Source: Rhizobium sp. R634 (GTDB lineage Bacteria > Pseudomonadota > Alphaproteobacteria > Rhizobiales > Rhizobiaceae). From it: DNA of 64,000 bases. The notes under the pieces are model-generated. The model was not told where the DNA came from, made no database searches, and saw only the letters and a list, made by a program, of their open reading frames with translations. The stretch covers positions 1-64,000 of the forward strand of contig NZ_LOKW01000002.1 in NCBI RefSeq assembly GCF_002211305.1, read 5' to 3'. Both the position numbers and the translations under genes were made by a program. Shown here piece after piece: positions 17,361 through 26,535 of the stretch. The first letter of the stretch is position 1. Each line of letters starts with the position of its first letter.

Positions 17361-18578
17361 ATGGATTACAGCGACGTCAGCACGATTGCGGCCTGGATTA
17401 CCGAGCAAGGCCTAAAGGGCGTTTCGGAAGCCGAACTCATGACCGGCTTCTGCGCGGCCTGCCGAAACGCCGGGCTGCCGCTCGACCGCGGTCTGGCGCT
17501 GATGGATACGCTGCACCCCGTGCATGAGGGCCGCGCCTTCCGCTGGGACAGCGTCGAGGAGATCGAAACCGAATTCGAATATGGTCCGACGAGCTCCGGC
17601 GAAGCGGCGGCAAACTGGCAGCGCTCGGCCTTCTACCATCTTTGGTCCGGCAATGAGCGGGAGGTGCGCCGGCGCCTGGGCTTCGGCGATCCGACCGATT
17701 TCAGCATGCTCGACAAGATCGCCGAAGCCGGCCACACGGATTTCGTGGCGATGATGCATCGCTTCAACGAAGCCGGCACGATCGGCGAGATGGATTGCTT
17801 CTTCTCGCATTTCGCCACCAGGCACCCTCAGGGCTTTTCCGATCACGATCTCGCCATCCTGCGCAAGCTGGTGCCGGTTCTTGGATTGGCGATCAAGTGC
17901 ATCGCGCTCGGGCGCATCGCCCGCACCATTGCGGAAGTCTATCTCGGCGAAGATGCGGCGCGTCAGGTGATGGAAGGCAAGATCAGCCGCGGCAAATCCG
18001 AGCGGATTTCAGCTGCACTCTGGTTTTCGGATCTGCTGAACTACACCAAGATCTCCGACCGCGTGCCGCCGGAGGAAATCATCCCGCTGCTCAACGATTA
18101 CAGCGAGGTGGCGATCTCGGCGATCCATGAGGCGGGCGGCAACGTGCTGAAGCTGATCGGCGACGGCGTGCTCGCGATTTTCAAGGGCGAGGTGCCGGCC
18201 GAGACCTGCCGTGCGGCGCTCAGCGCCGAATCGCTGCTGCGGGAAAAGCTCGTCACGCTGAATGCCGCGCGCGCGGCTGACGGCAGACCGACGACGGATG
18301 TCTATATCGGCCTGCATATCGGCGATGTCTTCTACGGCAATATCGGCAGCCAGGACCGGCTGGATTTCACGGTCATCGGCCCGGCCGTCAACGAGGTCAG
18401 CCGGATTGCTTCGATGTGCCGCTCGGTCGATCTCAACCTGTTGATCTCCTCCGATTTCGCCGCGGCCATCCCGGAGGACGAGCGCACCGCGCTCGCCTGC
18501 GTCGGGCGTTATGCGCTGCGCGGCGTGCAGCGCGCGCAGGAACTCTACACCTTGGAGAGCGCACGGCTGGGCGACTGA
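17361..18578 (+). CDS. Class III adenylate/guanylate cyclase
   Basis: Signalling enzyme of 405 residues making cAMP (or cGMP) from the nucleoside triphosphate. The N-terminal 200 residues are an uncharacterised sensor-like region. The C-terminal cyclase domain contains LWFSDLLNYT and GDGVLAIF with the two metal-binding aspartates, and DFTVIGPAVNEVSRI. No membrane segment is seen, so it should be cytoplasmic. ATG at 17361 is supported by GGTGAG five bases upstream, and an in-frame start at 17319 has no ribosome site. It ends convergently with an SDR gene. Rhizobia typically have many such cyclases. Confidence 0.88.
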   Translation: MDYSDVSTIAAWITEQGLKGVSEAELMTGFCAACRNAGLPLDRGLALMDTLHPVHEGRAFRWDSVEEIETEFEYGPTSSGEAAANWQRSAFYHLWSGNEREVRRRLGFGDPTDFSMLDKIAEAGHTDFVAMMHRFNEAGTIGEMDCFFSHFATRHPQGFSDHDLAILRKLVPVLGLAIKCIALGRIARTIAEVYLGEDAARQVMEGKISRGKSERISAALWFSDLLNYTKISDRVPPEEIIPLLNDYSEVAISAIHEAGGNVLKLIGDGVLAIFKGEVPAETCRAALSAESLLREKLVTLNAARAADGRPTTDVYIGLHIGDVFYGNIGSQDRLDFTVIGPAVNEVSRIASMCRSVDLNLLISSDFAAAIPEDERTALACVGRYALRGVQRAQELYTLESARLGD

Positions 18579-18596
18579 CCGTCTGGCGTGCGGGCT

Positions 18597-19376
18597 CTAC
18601 CGCAGCAAGCCCTGGCCGCCGTCGATCCAGATCGGAGTGCCGGTAATGTGCCGGGCCCGTTCGGAGGCGAGGAAGAGGATGGTTTCGGCGACATCCTCGC
18701 TTTTGCCCGCCTTGCCGCCTGCGATCGGGATATCGCCTGCCGGCCAGATGACGGGAACCTCGGTTTCCTCACGGCCACGGCTGGCGGTATTGGCGCTGAT
18801 ATTGGTTTCGATCTCGCCGGGGCAGACGGCATTGACGCGGATGCCGTGCCGGCCGAGTTCCAGAGCGAGCTGCTGGACCATGGCGACCTGGCCGGCCTTG
18901 GTGGCCGTGTAGGCGGTCGCGCCCGGGGTGGTGAAGGTGCGAGTGCCGTTGATCGAGGAGACGACGATAATCGAGCCGCCGCGACGCTTCAAATGCGGAA
19001 CCGTCAGATGCAGGGTCAGATAGGTGCCGCGCAGATTGACGGCGATCGTCTTATCCCACTCGTCCGGCTGCAGATCGTCAATCGGAGCCCAGACGCCGTT
19101 GATCCCGGCATTGGCGACGACAATGTCGAGGCCGCCGAAGCTATCCGCAAGCTTTTGCACCGCCGCGCGCATCTGAGCTTCGTCGCTGGTGTCGGCCGTC
19201 AGCGCGATCGCCTCGCCACCGGCCGCCTTGATCTCGGCGCAGGTGTTTTCGACCTCGTCCGCCGTGCGGCTCAAAGCTGCGACCCTTGCTCCCTCGGCAG
19301 CAAGCCTTAACGCGGCTGCCTTGCCGATGCCGGAACCGGCGCCCGTCACCAATGCGGTCTTTCCCTTCAGCTCCAT
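18597..19376 (-). CDS. Short-chain dehydrogenase/reductase
   Basis: NAD(P)-dependent oxidoreductase of 259 residues with TGAGSGIG, NAGIN, catalytic serine and YTATK, and the terminal family motif ITGTPIWIDGGQGL. It is the last gene of a minus-strand group starting with a GntR regulator and dgoD, so it may oxidise a sugar, sugar acid or related intermediate. The exact substrate cannot be read from the sequence. Confidence 0.85.
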   Translation of the reverse strand: MELKGKTALVTGAGSGIGKAAALRLAAEGARVAALSRTADEVENTCAEIKAAGGEAIALTADTSDEAQMRAAVQKLADSFGGLDIVVANAGINGVWAPIDDLQPDEWDKTIAVNLRGTYLTLHLTVPHLKRRGGSIIVVSSINGTRTFTTPGATAYTATKAGQVAMVQQLALELGRHGIRVNAVCPGEIETNISANTASRGREETEVPVIWPAGDIPIAGGKAGKSEDVAETILFLASERARHITGTPIWIDGGQGLLR

Positions 19377-19455
19377 GGACGGCCCTCCTTGACGTTCTGC
19401 CCTATGCCAATGTCCGGCGCGGCAGTTGGTTCCGGATGAGGGCGGGCCGTCGCGC

Positions 19456-19851
19456 TTATCTCAGAAGCGTCGGCTTCAAGGCCCATTTCTCCGGCCCATG
19501 GACGGCGGCAAAGAGCAGGCCGGCGAGGAAGGTGAAGTGATCGACGAAGAAGCCGAATTCCGCCTGGTTCTGCTGCCAAAGGGACGGTCCGTGGAAAGCA
19601 AAAGCGAGGAAGATCACGTAGACGCCTGCGAGCAGGCTCGCTTCGCTGAAGAAGGCGCCCGATATAAAGGCGAGCGCCAGGGCGATTTCAAAGAAGGCCG
19701 CGACCCAGGTCAGGAACGTCGCCATCGGAAAACCGGCAGCGGCGATGTAGCCCGATGTCGCGCCGATATCGGCGAACTTGAAGCCGGCGGCCATGAAGAA
19801 GATGAAGCTGAAAATGATGCGGGCTGCGATGATTGCGATTGCTCTGGCCAT
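19456..19851 (-). CDS. DoxX-family membrane protein
   Basis: Small integral membrane protein of 131 residues with four hydrophobic segments, starting MARAIAIIAARIIFSFIFFM. The start at 19851 is set by GAGGAGG five bases upstream; the same open frame continues upstream only as an antisense shadow of dgoD. DoxX proteins are associated with redox or quinone functions in some bacteria, but this subgroup has no defined role. It sits 80 bases before the SDR and after dgoD in a likely operon. Confidence 0.82.
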   Translation of the reverse strand: MARAIAIIAARIIFSFIFFMAAGFKFADIGATSGYIAAAGFPMATFLTWVAAFFEIALALAFISGAFFSEASLLAGVYVIFLAFAFHGPSLWQQNQAEFGFFVDHFTFLAGLLFAAVHGPEKWALKPTLLR

Positions 19852-19945
19852 GGAAACCTCCTCTTGGGCTTCCATTATGACGGATGAGCCGCCTGATTTC
19901 CGACATGGCGAATGAAAAAGGGCCGCTTGCGCGACCCTTTCCCTT

Positions 19946-21094
19946 TTACCATTCGGCAAAGCTGCCATCGGCATGGCGCCAGACGGGATTGCGCCAGCGA
20001 TGTCCCTCCCTGGCGCGCTCGATGACATAGGCCTCGTCGACCTCGATGCCGAGGCCCGGCCCCTGCGGGATCGAGACGAAACCGTCGGCATAGTGGAACA
20101 CCTCCTTGTTGGAGACATAGTCGAGGATGTCGTTGCCGGTGTTGTAATGGATGCCGAGACTCTGCTCCTGGATGAAGGCATTGTAGCTGACGGCATCGAC
20201 CTGCAGGCAGGCCGCAAGCGCGATCGGGCCGAGCGGGCAATGCGGCGCCAGCGCCACGTCATAGGCTTCGGCCATGGCTGCGATCTTGCGGCATTCGGTG
20301 ATGCCGCCGGCATGCGAAAGGTCCGGCTGAATGATGTCGACATAGCCGTCCGAAAGCACCTGCTTGAAATCCCAGCGGGAATAAAGGCGTTCGCCGAGTG
20401 CGATCGGCGTAGAGGTGTGGTTGACGATATCGCGCAGGGCCTCCTTATTCTCCGAAAGAACCGGCTCCTCGATGAACATCAGCTTGTAGGGCTCAAGCTC
20501 CTTGGCGAGAACCTTGGCCATCGGCTTGTGGACGCGGCCGTGGAAATCGACGCCGATGCCGATATGCGGGCCGATCGCCTCGCGGATGATGGCGATGGTC
20601 TCGACCGCCTTCTCGACTTTCTCGTTGGTGTCGACGATCTGCATTTCCTCGCAGCCGTTGAGCTTGATCGCCTTGAAGCCGCGCGCGACCACCTCCCTGG
20701 CATTGTTGGCGACATCGGCGGGACGGTCGCCGCCGATCCAGGAATAGACCTTGATGCGGTCGCGCAACTGGCCGCCGAGCAGCGAATGGATCGGCTGGCC
20801 AAGGGCCTTGCCCTTGATGTCCCAAAGCGCCTGGTCGATGCCGGAGATCGCGCTCATATGGACGGCGCCGCCGCGATAGAAGCCGCCGCGATACATCACC
20901 GTCCAATGGTCCTCGATCAGGAAGGGGTCCTTGCCGATCAGGTAGTCTTCCAGTTCGTGAACCGCGGCCTGGACGGTCAGCGCGCGGCCTTCGACGACCG
21001 GTTCTCCCCAGCCGACGATGCCTTCATCGGTCTCGACCTTCAGGAACAGCCAGCGCGGCGGAACGATATAGGTGGTGAGTTTGGTGATCTTCAT
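19946..21094 (-). CDS. dgoD: D-galactonate dehydratase
   Basis: Enolase-superfamily enzyme of 382 residues that dehydrates D-galactonate to 2-keto-3-deoxygalactonate in the De Ley-Doudoroff pathway. It closely follows E. coli DgoD throughout, from [15 protein letters not shown] to [16 protein letters not shown]. Metal ligands are visible in [14 protein letters not shown] and ALGERL, with the catalytic histidine in APHCPLGP. It is 64 bases downstream of a GntR regulator on the same strand. The pathway's kinase and aldolase are not in the window. Confidence 0.95.
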   Translation of the reverse strand: MKITKLTTYIVPPRWLFLKVETDEGIVGWGEPVVEGRALTVQAAVHELEDYLIGKDPFLIEDHWTVMYRGGFYRGGAVHMSAISGIDQALWDIKGKALGQPIHSLLGGQLRDRIKVYSWIGGDRPADVANNAREVVARGFKAIKLNGCEEMQIVDTNEKVEKAVETIAIIREAIGPHIGIGVDFHGRVHKPMAKVLAKELEPYKLMFIEEPVLSENKEALRDIVNHTSTPIALGERLYSRWDFKQVLSDGYVDIIQPDLSHAGGITECRKIAAMAEAYDVALAPHCPLGPIALAACLQVDAVSYNAFIQEQSLGIHYNTGNDILDYVSNKEVFHYADGFVSIPQGPGLGIEVDEAYVIERAREGHRWRNPVWRHADGSFAEW

Positions 21095-21158
21095 CGCGGT
21101 TCTTCAGCTCTTCCTGGGGTTGCGACTGGCGGCATTTCCGCAGAGGTGGTGGGATCGA

Positions 21159-21923
21159 TTATTTCGTTCTGCCGATTGCCTTCTCGGCAGCGGCAAGGTC
21201 GCGCACCGCAAGATCGAGCATGCGGTTGGCGCATTCGCGGGCGCCGGCCTTGTCACGCATGCGCAGGGCCTCGACTAGTTGGCCGTGAACGAGCACCGCA
21301 TCCTCCCGGTTTTCGACAGCGATGTTGGAGGCATGCAACGCATATTGCAGCGCCGCATGGATGGCGCTCGACAGGCGGCGGAACACCTGGTTATGGCTGG
21401 CGGTGAGCAACACCGTATGAAACATCACGTCGGCATCGGTGAAGCTTTCCGGTTCGCCGGCGCTGTCGCGCATCTGCCGCCAAGCCTTGTCGAGATCGGC
21501 GATCTCCTGGGCGCTGGCGCGTTCGGCGGCATATTCGGCGGCTGCCGGTTCTATGGTGCGCCTGGCCTCGAGGATGCAGCCAAGAAGGTCGAAGTCTTTG
21601 ATGTAAGGCCCCATCCACTCGAGCACTTCAGCATCGAGGATATTCCACTCATCCCTGTCGCAGACGGTCGTCCCGACCCTTGGCTTGCCGCGGACAAGAC
21701 CCTTGGATTCCAACACCTTCAAAGATTCGCGAATGACGGTGCGGCTGACGCCGTAAAGTTCGCAGAGGTCATTCTCACGGGGTAGCGGCGAGCCTGAGGG
21801 ATAGCGGTCCGCACAGATATCCTGAGCGATCGCCACTGTCACGTTGCGGCGTACGCGCGGCCGGCGTTCGCTGCTGCTGGAGCTTTTTTCCGCTCGGCTT
21901 TGTCCCTCAGATTCCAACTTCAC
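21159..21923 (-). CDS. GntR-family (FadR/FCD) transcriptional regulator
   Basis: Regulator of 254 residues with an N-terminal winged helix (LPRENDLCELYGVSRTVIRESLKVLESKGLV) and a helical FCD ligand-binding domain with metal-type histidines (DVMFHTVLLTASHN). It precedes dgoD and is divergent from araF, like DgoR in enterobacteria. A sugar acid such as galactonate is the likely effector. A perfect inverted repeat in the divergent gap (22024-22060) is its best candidate site. Confidence 0.9.
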   Translation of the reverse strand: MKLESEGQSRAEKSSSSSERRPRVRRNVTVAIAQDICADRYPSGSPLPRENDLCELYGVSRTVIRESLKVLESKGLVRGKPRVGTTVCDRDEWNILDAEVLEWMGPYIKDFDLLGCILEARRTIEPAAAEYAAERASAQEIADLDKAWRQMRDSAGEPESFTDADVMFHTVLLTASHNQVFRRLSSAIHAALQYALHASNIAVENREDAVLVHGQLVEALRMRDKAGARECANRMLDLAVRDLAAAEKAIGRTK

Positions 21924-22023
21924 CTCTCCGCAACCCTCCCCGGGAACAAACCGAACCTCATTATCCGAATTCCATCGGCTTTGCGACGGGCCCTCCCGGC
22001 TCCTATCGCTATCCTATTATTCT

Positions 22024-22060
22024 AATCATCATACATTGGCAATTGACTGGTATGATGATT
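22024..22060. promoter_or_regulatory. Candidate GntR operator in gntR/araF gap
   Basis: AATCATCATAC (22024-22034) and GTATGATGATT (22050-22060) are perfect 11-base complements with a 15-base spacer. The repeat overlaps a possible araF promoter (-35 TTGACT at 22043-22048, -10 CATAAT at 22064-22069, short 15-base spacing), so binding would block transcription of the importer genes. Confidence 0.6.
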
Positions 22061-22125
22061 TAACATAATTCATGACACACTGCCGAGGAGGCAGTTGCTC
22101 GATTTCAGAGTTTAGGGAGAGAGAC

Positions 22126-23109
22126 ATGCGCTTGTTCAAAGCAGCTATTGTGGCTGGCACTTTCGCCATTCTGACAGCCGGCTCGGCATTTTCCGCGGAC
22201 GTCAAAATAGGCTTCATCGTCAAGCAGCCCGAGGAGCCGTGGTTCCAGGACGAATGGAAATTTGCCGATCAGGCCGCCAAGGAAAAAGGCTTCACAGTCG
22301 TCAAGATCGGTGCGGAAGACGGCGAGAAGGTTCAGTCGGCGATCGACAATCTCGGCGCCCAGGGTGCGCAGGGCTTCATCATCTGCACGCCCGACGTCAA
22401 GCTCGGGCCCGGCATCGTCGCCAAGGCCGAAGCCAACCAGCTGAAGCTGATGACGGTCGACGACCGCCTCGTCAGCGCCGACGGCAAGCCGCTGGAAGAC
22501 GTGGCGCATATGGGCATCTCGGCGACCAAGATCGGCGAGACGGTCGGCCAGGCCATCGTCGACGAAATCAAGAAGCGCGGCTGGGACATGAAGAATGTCG
22601 GCGCGATCCGGGTCTCCTACGACCAGCTGCCGACTGCCGTCGATCGCGTCGAGGGCGCTATTTCCGTGCTGAAGGCCGCAGGCTTCCCGGCCGAAAACAT
22701 CTATGACGCGCCGCAGGCGAAGACCGATACGGAAGCGGCGCTGAATGCCGCGACCACGGTTCTCAACAAGCATGCCGACGTCAAATACTGGGTCGCCTTC
22801 GGCCTCAACGACGAAGCCGTTCTCGGCGCCGTCCGCGCGTCCGAATCGGTCGGCATCCCGGCGGCCAACGTCATCGGCGTCGGTATCGGCGGTGCGGAGT
22901 CGGCGATCAACGAATTCAAGAAGCCGGCCGCGACGGGCTTCTTCGGCACGGTCATCATCTCGCCGAAGCGTCACGGCTATGAAACGGCGCTCAACATGTA
23001 TGAGTGGATCGCCAACGGCAAGGAGCCGGAAAAGCTGACGCTGACGTCCGGTTCGCTGGCGCTGCGCGGCGATTACGAGAAGGTCCGCAAGGACCTCGGC
23101 ATCGAGTAA
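22126..23109 (+). CDS. araF: L-arabinose-type ABC transporter binding protein
   Basis: Periplasmic binding protein of 327 residues with a signal peptide ending AFS before ADVKIGF. It follows E. coli AraF closely (IGFIVKQPEEPWFQDEWKFAD, GFIICTPDVKLGPGIVAKA, AATGFFGTVIISPKRHGYE). The ATG at 22126 has GGGAGAGAG just upstream, and the same frame open from 22072 lacks a ribosome site. L-arabinose is the expected ligand, but galactose or fucose may bind too. The dgoD gene next door makes galactose plausible. Confidence 0.9.
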   Translation: MRLFKAAIVAGTFAILTAGSAFSADVKIGFIVKQPEEPWFQDEWKFADQAAKEKGFTVVKIGAEDGEKVQSAIDNLGAQGAQGFIICTPDVKLGPGIVAKAEANQLKLMTVDDRLVSADGKPLEDVAHMGISATKIGETVGQAIVDEIKKRGWDMKNVGAIRVSYDQLPTAVDRVEGAISVLKAAGFPAENIYDAPQAKTDTEAALNAATTVLNKHADVKYWVAFGLNDEAVLGAVRASESVGIPAANVIGVGIGGAESAINEFKKPAATGFFGTVIISPKRHGYETALNMYEWIANGKEPEKLTLTSGSLALRGDYEKVRKDLGIE

Positions 23110-23129
23110 TCATTCCCGAATGATGCATC

Positions 23130-23158
23130 TCCGGCGGCCGCTTACGCGTGCCGCCGGA
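23130..23158 (+). terminator. Intercistronic hairpin after araF
   Basis: TCCGGCGGC (23130-23138) pairs perfectly with GCCGCCGGA (23150-23158) around an 11-base loop, in the 69-base gap between araF and araG. A short TTT follows. It should favour araF over araG expression. Confidence 0.65.
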
Positions 23159-23178
23159 ACTTTCGCGGCGGAGTGATG

Positions 23179-24705
23179 ATGGCTTTCCTCGAATTCAAAC
23201 ACATTTCCAAGGGCTATCCCGGCGTACAGGCGCTGTCCGACGTCTCCTTCACCGTCGAGAAAGGCGCCGTCCACGGCCTGATGGGTGAGAACGGCGCCGG
23301 CAAATCGACGCTGATCCGTGTGCTTTCCGGCGACCAGGCCGCGGACGCCGGCAGCATTCTCATCGACGGCGAAGAGCAGAAATACGGATCCGTTCGCGAC
23401 GCTTTCCACGCCGGCGTCATCGTCATCCACCAGGAACTGCAGCTCGTTCCGGAGCTGACGGTGGCCGAAAATCTCTGGCTTGGCCGCTTTCCCGCCAAGG
23501 GCGGCGTGATCAATGCGAAGACCCTCATCGAGACGGTCCGCTCGAAGCTCGAAGAGATCGGCATCGACGTCGAGCCGTCGGCCAAAGTCTCCTCGCTTTC
23601 GATCGGCGCCCGGCAGATGGTGGAGATCGCCAAGGCCGTCATGCTCGACGCCAGGGTCATCGCGCTCGACGAGCCGACGTCCTCGCTTTCCTCGCGCGAA
23701 AGCGAAATCCTGTTTTCACTCATCGATAAGCTGAAGGCGAAGGGCACGGTCATTCTCTACGTCTCGCATCGTCTCGACGAGATTTTCCGGCTTTGCGACA
23801 GCCTGACGGTGCTGCGCGACGGCAAGCTTGCCGCCCATCATCCCGAGATCGCCGGAACGACGCGCGAGCAGATCATCTCCGAGATGGTCGGCCGAGAGAT
23901 CAGCGATATCTGGGGATGGCGCGCGCGCCCGCTCGGCGACATGAGGCTTGAGGTCAAGGATCTCTCGGGACCGAGGCTGCGCAATCCGATCAGCTTTTCG
24001 GTCCGCCGGGGCGAGATCCTCGGCTTCTTTGGCCTGATCGGCGCCGGCCGCAGCGAGATGGCGCGGCTGCTCTATGGCGCCGATGCGAGAGACAAGGGTC
24101 AGGTGAGGATCGATGGCGCCGCGGTTTCGCCGAACGATCCGAAAGCGGCGATCGATGCCGGCATGGTGCTCTGCCCCGAGGACCGCAAGTCCGACGGCAT
24201 CGTTCAGGGGCGGTCGATCGAAGAGAATATCGCCATCTCCTCGCGCCGGCATTTCTCCCCCTTCGGGATCTTGAATCCCAAAAGGGAGGCGGCGCTGGCT
24301 GACGAGTTCATTGCGCGGCTTCGGGTACGAACGCCCTCGCGCAAGCAGGACATCATCAATCTTTCCGGCGGCAACCAGCAGAAGGTCATTCTCGGCCGAT
24401 GGCTTTCGGAACAGGGCGTCAAGGTTCTCGTCATCGACGAGCCGACGCGCGGCATCGACGTCGGGGCGAAATCCGAGATCTACGACATTCTTTATGAGCT
24501 GGCCGCCGGTGGAATGGCGATCGTGGTGATATCGAGCGAATTGCCTGAGGTCATGGGCATCTCCGATCGCATCATGGTGATGTGCCAGGGCAGGGTGGCG
24601 GCCGATGTCGCCCGACCGGATTTTGACGAGCGCAGCATTCTGACGGCAGCGCTTCCCGACAAGAATGCCGCCGGCACCATCCAGTATCAGGAACAGGGAC
24701 GATGA
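23179..24705 (+). CDS. araG: L-arabinose-type ABC transporter ATPase (two-domain)
   Basis: Double ATPase of 508 residues typical of CUT2 sugar importers. Domain 1 has Walker A GENGAGKST and IALDEPTSSLSSRE, with SIGARQMVEIAKA replacing the usual signature. Domain 2 has a degenerate Walker A (GLIGAGRSEM), signature LSGGNQQK and Walker B VLVIDEPTRGIDVG. Three starts are possible (GTG 23173, ATG 23176, ATG 23179); the last has GGAG at five bases. It overlaps araH by four bases. Confidence 0.92.
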   Translation: MAFLEFKHISKGYPGVQALSDVSFTVEKGAVHGLMGENGAGKSTLIRVLSGDQAADAGSILIDGEEQKYGSVRDAFHAGVIVIHQELQLVPELTVAENLWLGRFPAKGGVINAKTLIETVRSKLEEIGIDVEPSAKVSSLSIGARQMVEIAKAVMLDARVIALDEPTSSLSSRESEILFSLIDKLKAKGTVILYVSHRLDEIFRLCDSLTVLRDGKLAAHHPEIAGTTREQIISEMVGREISDIWGWRARPLGDMRLEVKDLSGPRLRNPISFSVRRGEILGFFGLIGAGRSEMARLLYGADARDKGQVRIDGAAVSPNDPKAAIDAGMVLCPEDRKSDGIVQGRSIEENIAISSRRHFSPFGILNPKREAALADEFIARLRVRTPSRKQDIINLSGGNQQKVILGRWLSEQGVKVLVIDEPTRGIDVGAKSEIYDILYELAAGGMAIVVISSELPEVMGISDRIMVMCQGRVAADVARPDFDERSILTAALPDKNAAGTIQYQEQGR

Positions 24706-25652
24706 ACTCGTTGAAAAAAATCCTTCTCGGCGAACAGGGACTGGTGGTGATCTTCGCCGCCGCCTTCGTGATCGTTTCGCTCTTCGTTCCGAACTTCCTG
24801 ACCGAGCGGAACATGCTCGGGCTGCTGCAATCGGTGGTCACGATCGGCATTGTCGCCTGCACGATGATGTTCTGCCTTGCGTCGCGCGATTTCGACCTTT
24901 CGGTCGGATCGATCGTCGCCTTCTCAGGCATGGCTGCGGTGATGGTCTCGAACGCGACGGGCTCCATCCCGGTCGGTCTGCTGGCCGCCCTACTGTGCGG
25001 CGCGATCGTCGGCTTCGTCAATGGCATCGTCATCGCCCGCTTCCGCATCAATGCGCTGATCACGACGCTTGCGACCATGCAGATCGTGCGCGGGCTGGCG
25101 CTGATCGCCTCGGATGGCCGCGCCGTCGGCATCAACGATCCCGCCTTCTACCAGCTTGCCCTGTCGCGCTTCCTCACCGTGCCGACGCCGATCTGGATCA
25201 TGCTCATCCTGTTCGTCTTTTTCGGTTTCGTGCTCAACCGCACCGTCTTCGGCAAGAACACACTGGCGATCGGCGGCAATCCGGAGGCCTCGCGGCTTGC
25301 CGGCGTCAACGTCGTCAACATGCGCATCTGGATCTTTGCGCTGCAGGGTCTCGTCTGCGGCATTGCCGGCATCCTGCTTGCCTCGCGCATCACCTCCGGC
25401 CAGCCGAATGCTGCGACCGGGCTCGAGCTTTCGGTGATTTCAGCCTGCGTGCTCGGCGGCGTGTCGCTTGCCGGCGGCCGGGCGGCGATGAGCGGCGTCA
25501 TTGTCGGCGTGCTGATCATGGGCATTGCCGAAAACGTTATGAATCTGCTGAATATCCAGGCATTCTATCAGTATGTCGTGCGCGGGCTGATCCTGTTGAT
25601 CGCGGTGCTGCTCGACAATCTGAGGTCTTCGGCGGCAGGGCGGCGTGGATGA
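24702..25652 (+). CDS. araH: L-arabinose-type ABC transporter permease
   Basis: CUT2 inner-membrane permease of 316 residues with eight or more hydrophobic segments. Family motifs SRDFDLSVGSIVAFSGM, ALITTLATMQIVRGLAL and SVISACVLGGVSLAGGRA are present. It begins inside the end of araG and overlaps the downstream epimerase gene by four bases, so araGH and the epimerase are translationally coupled. Confidence 0.93.
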   Translation: MNSLKKILLGEQGLVVIFAAAFVIVSLFVPNFLTERNMLGLLQSVVTIGIVACTMMFCLASRDFDLSVGSIVAFSGMAAVMVSNATGSIPVGLLAALLCGAIVGFVNGIVIARFRINALITTLATMQIVRGLALIASDGRAVGINDPAFYQLALSRFLTVPTPIWIMLILFVFFGFVLNRTVFGKNTLAIGGNPEASRLAGVNVVNMRIWIFALQGLVCGIAGILLASRITSGQPNAATGLELSVISACVLGGVSLAGGRAAMSGVIVGVLIMGIAENVMNLLNIQAFYQYVVRGLILLIAVLLDNLRSSAAGRRG

Positions 25653-26524
25653 ACAACGGACATGGCGAAGATGAAATCGAGCTGAGCCACGGCGATCTCT
25701 CGGTCAGGATCAGCCGCCGGGGCGCTGCCGTTACCGCCGCAACATTTCGGGCCAAGCCCTTCCTCCTTCCAGCCGGCGGCCCAGACGGCACTTACGCAAG
25801 CTTCCCCATGGTGCCGTTCGGCAACCGCGTGGAAGGCAATGCCATGTCCTTCGGCGGACGCGACTATGTCTTCCAGCGGAATTGTCACGATCCTCTCTAT
25901 CTGCACGGCGATGGCTGGATCGGCTTCTGGCAGCTGGAGGAATCGAGCTCCGAGCATGTGCGTCTCTGCTTTTCGCGTGATGCCGACGGGATCTCGCCCT
26001 ATGCCTATCTCGCCTGGCAGGAGATCCGCCTCGCCGGCAATCGGCTGGCGCTGACGCTTTCGGTGGAGAACCGGGGTGAGGCGGCTTTGCCCTTCGGCCT
26101 CGGCCAGCATCCTTTCTTCGTCAGGACGCCGGAAACGCAGTTGACGATTGCCGCCGGCCGCTTCTGGAACGAGCGGCACGATCATCTTCCCGGCGAACCC
26201 GGCCCGGTTCCCGCTGATTTCGATTTCAGCTCCGGCAAGCCGCTCCCGCGGCTCTGGATGAACAATGCCTTCGAGGAATGGGACGGGCGGGCGGCCATCG
26301 TCTGGCCGGAACTTGGAATTCAGGCGGCGCTGGAAGCCGATGCCGCGCTCAGCCGGTTCATGCTCTATATGCGGACCGACCGCACGGACTTCTTCTGCCT
26401 CGAGCCGATGAGCCATCTGCCGAACGGCCATCACCTGCCGGAGTTCGGCGGCCTCATGCCGCTCGCGCCGGGTGAGGTTCTTTCCGGCAAGGTGGCGATC
26501 GATCTGTCGGCGCTGCCGGTTTAA
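25649..26524 (+). CDS. Aldose 1-epimerase (mutarotase)
   Basis: Galactose-mutarotase-like protein of 291 residues. It has the substrate region FPMVPFGNRVEGN, catalytic histidines in LHGDGW and LGQHPFF, and the acidic FCLEPMSHLPNG. It would interconvert alpha and beta anomers of the imported aldose so that the dehydrogenase downstream gets its preferred form. The start ATG overlaps the araH stop by four bases (ATGA). Cytoplasmic; no signal peptide. Confidence 0.9.
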   Translation: MNNGHGEDEIELSHGDLSVRISRRGAAVTAATFRAKPFLLPAGGPDGTYASFPMVPFGNRVEGNAMSFGGRDYVFQRNCHDPLYLHGDGWIGFWQLEESSSEHVRLCFSRDADGISPYAYLAWQEIRLAGNRLALTLSVENRGEAALPFGLGQHPFFVRTPETQLTIAAGRFWNERHDHLPGEPGPVPADFDFSSGKPLPRLWMNNAFEEWDGRAAIVWPELGIQAALEADAALSRFMLYMRTDRTDFFCLEPMSHLPNGHHLPEFGGLMPLAPGEVLSGKVAIDLSALPV

Positions 26525-26535
26525 CGGGAGGAGAG

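Noticed and set aside
19852..20343. N-terminal extension of the DoxX frame
   Set aside because: It runs through dgoD in another frame; the strong ribosome site places the start at 19851.
24665..25648. Upstream extension of the aldose epimerase frame
   Set aside because: The extension lies wholly in another frame of araH. The epimerase starts at the ATGA overlap at 25649.
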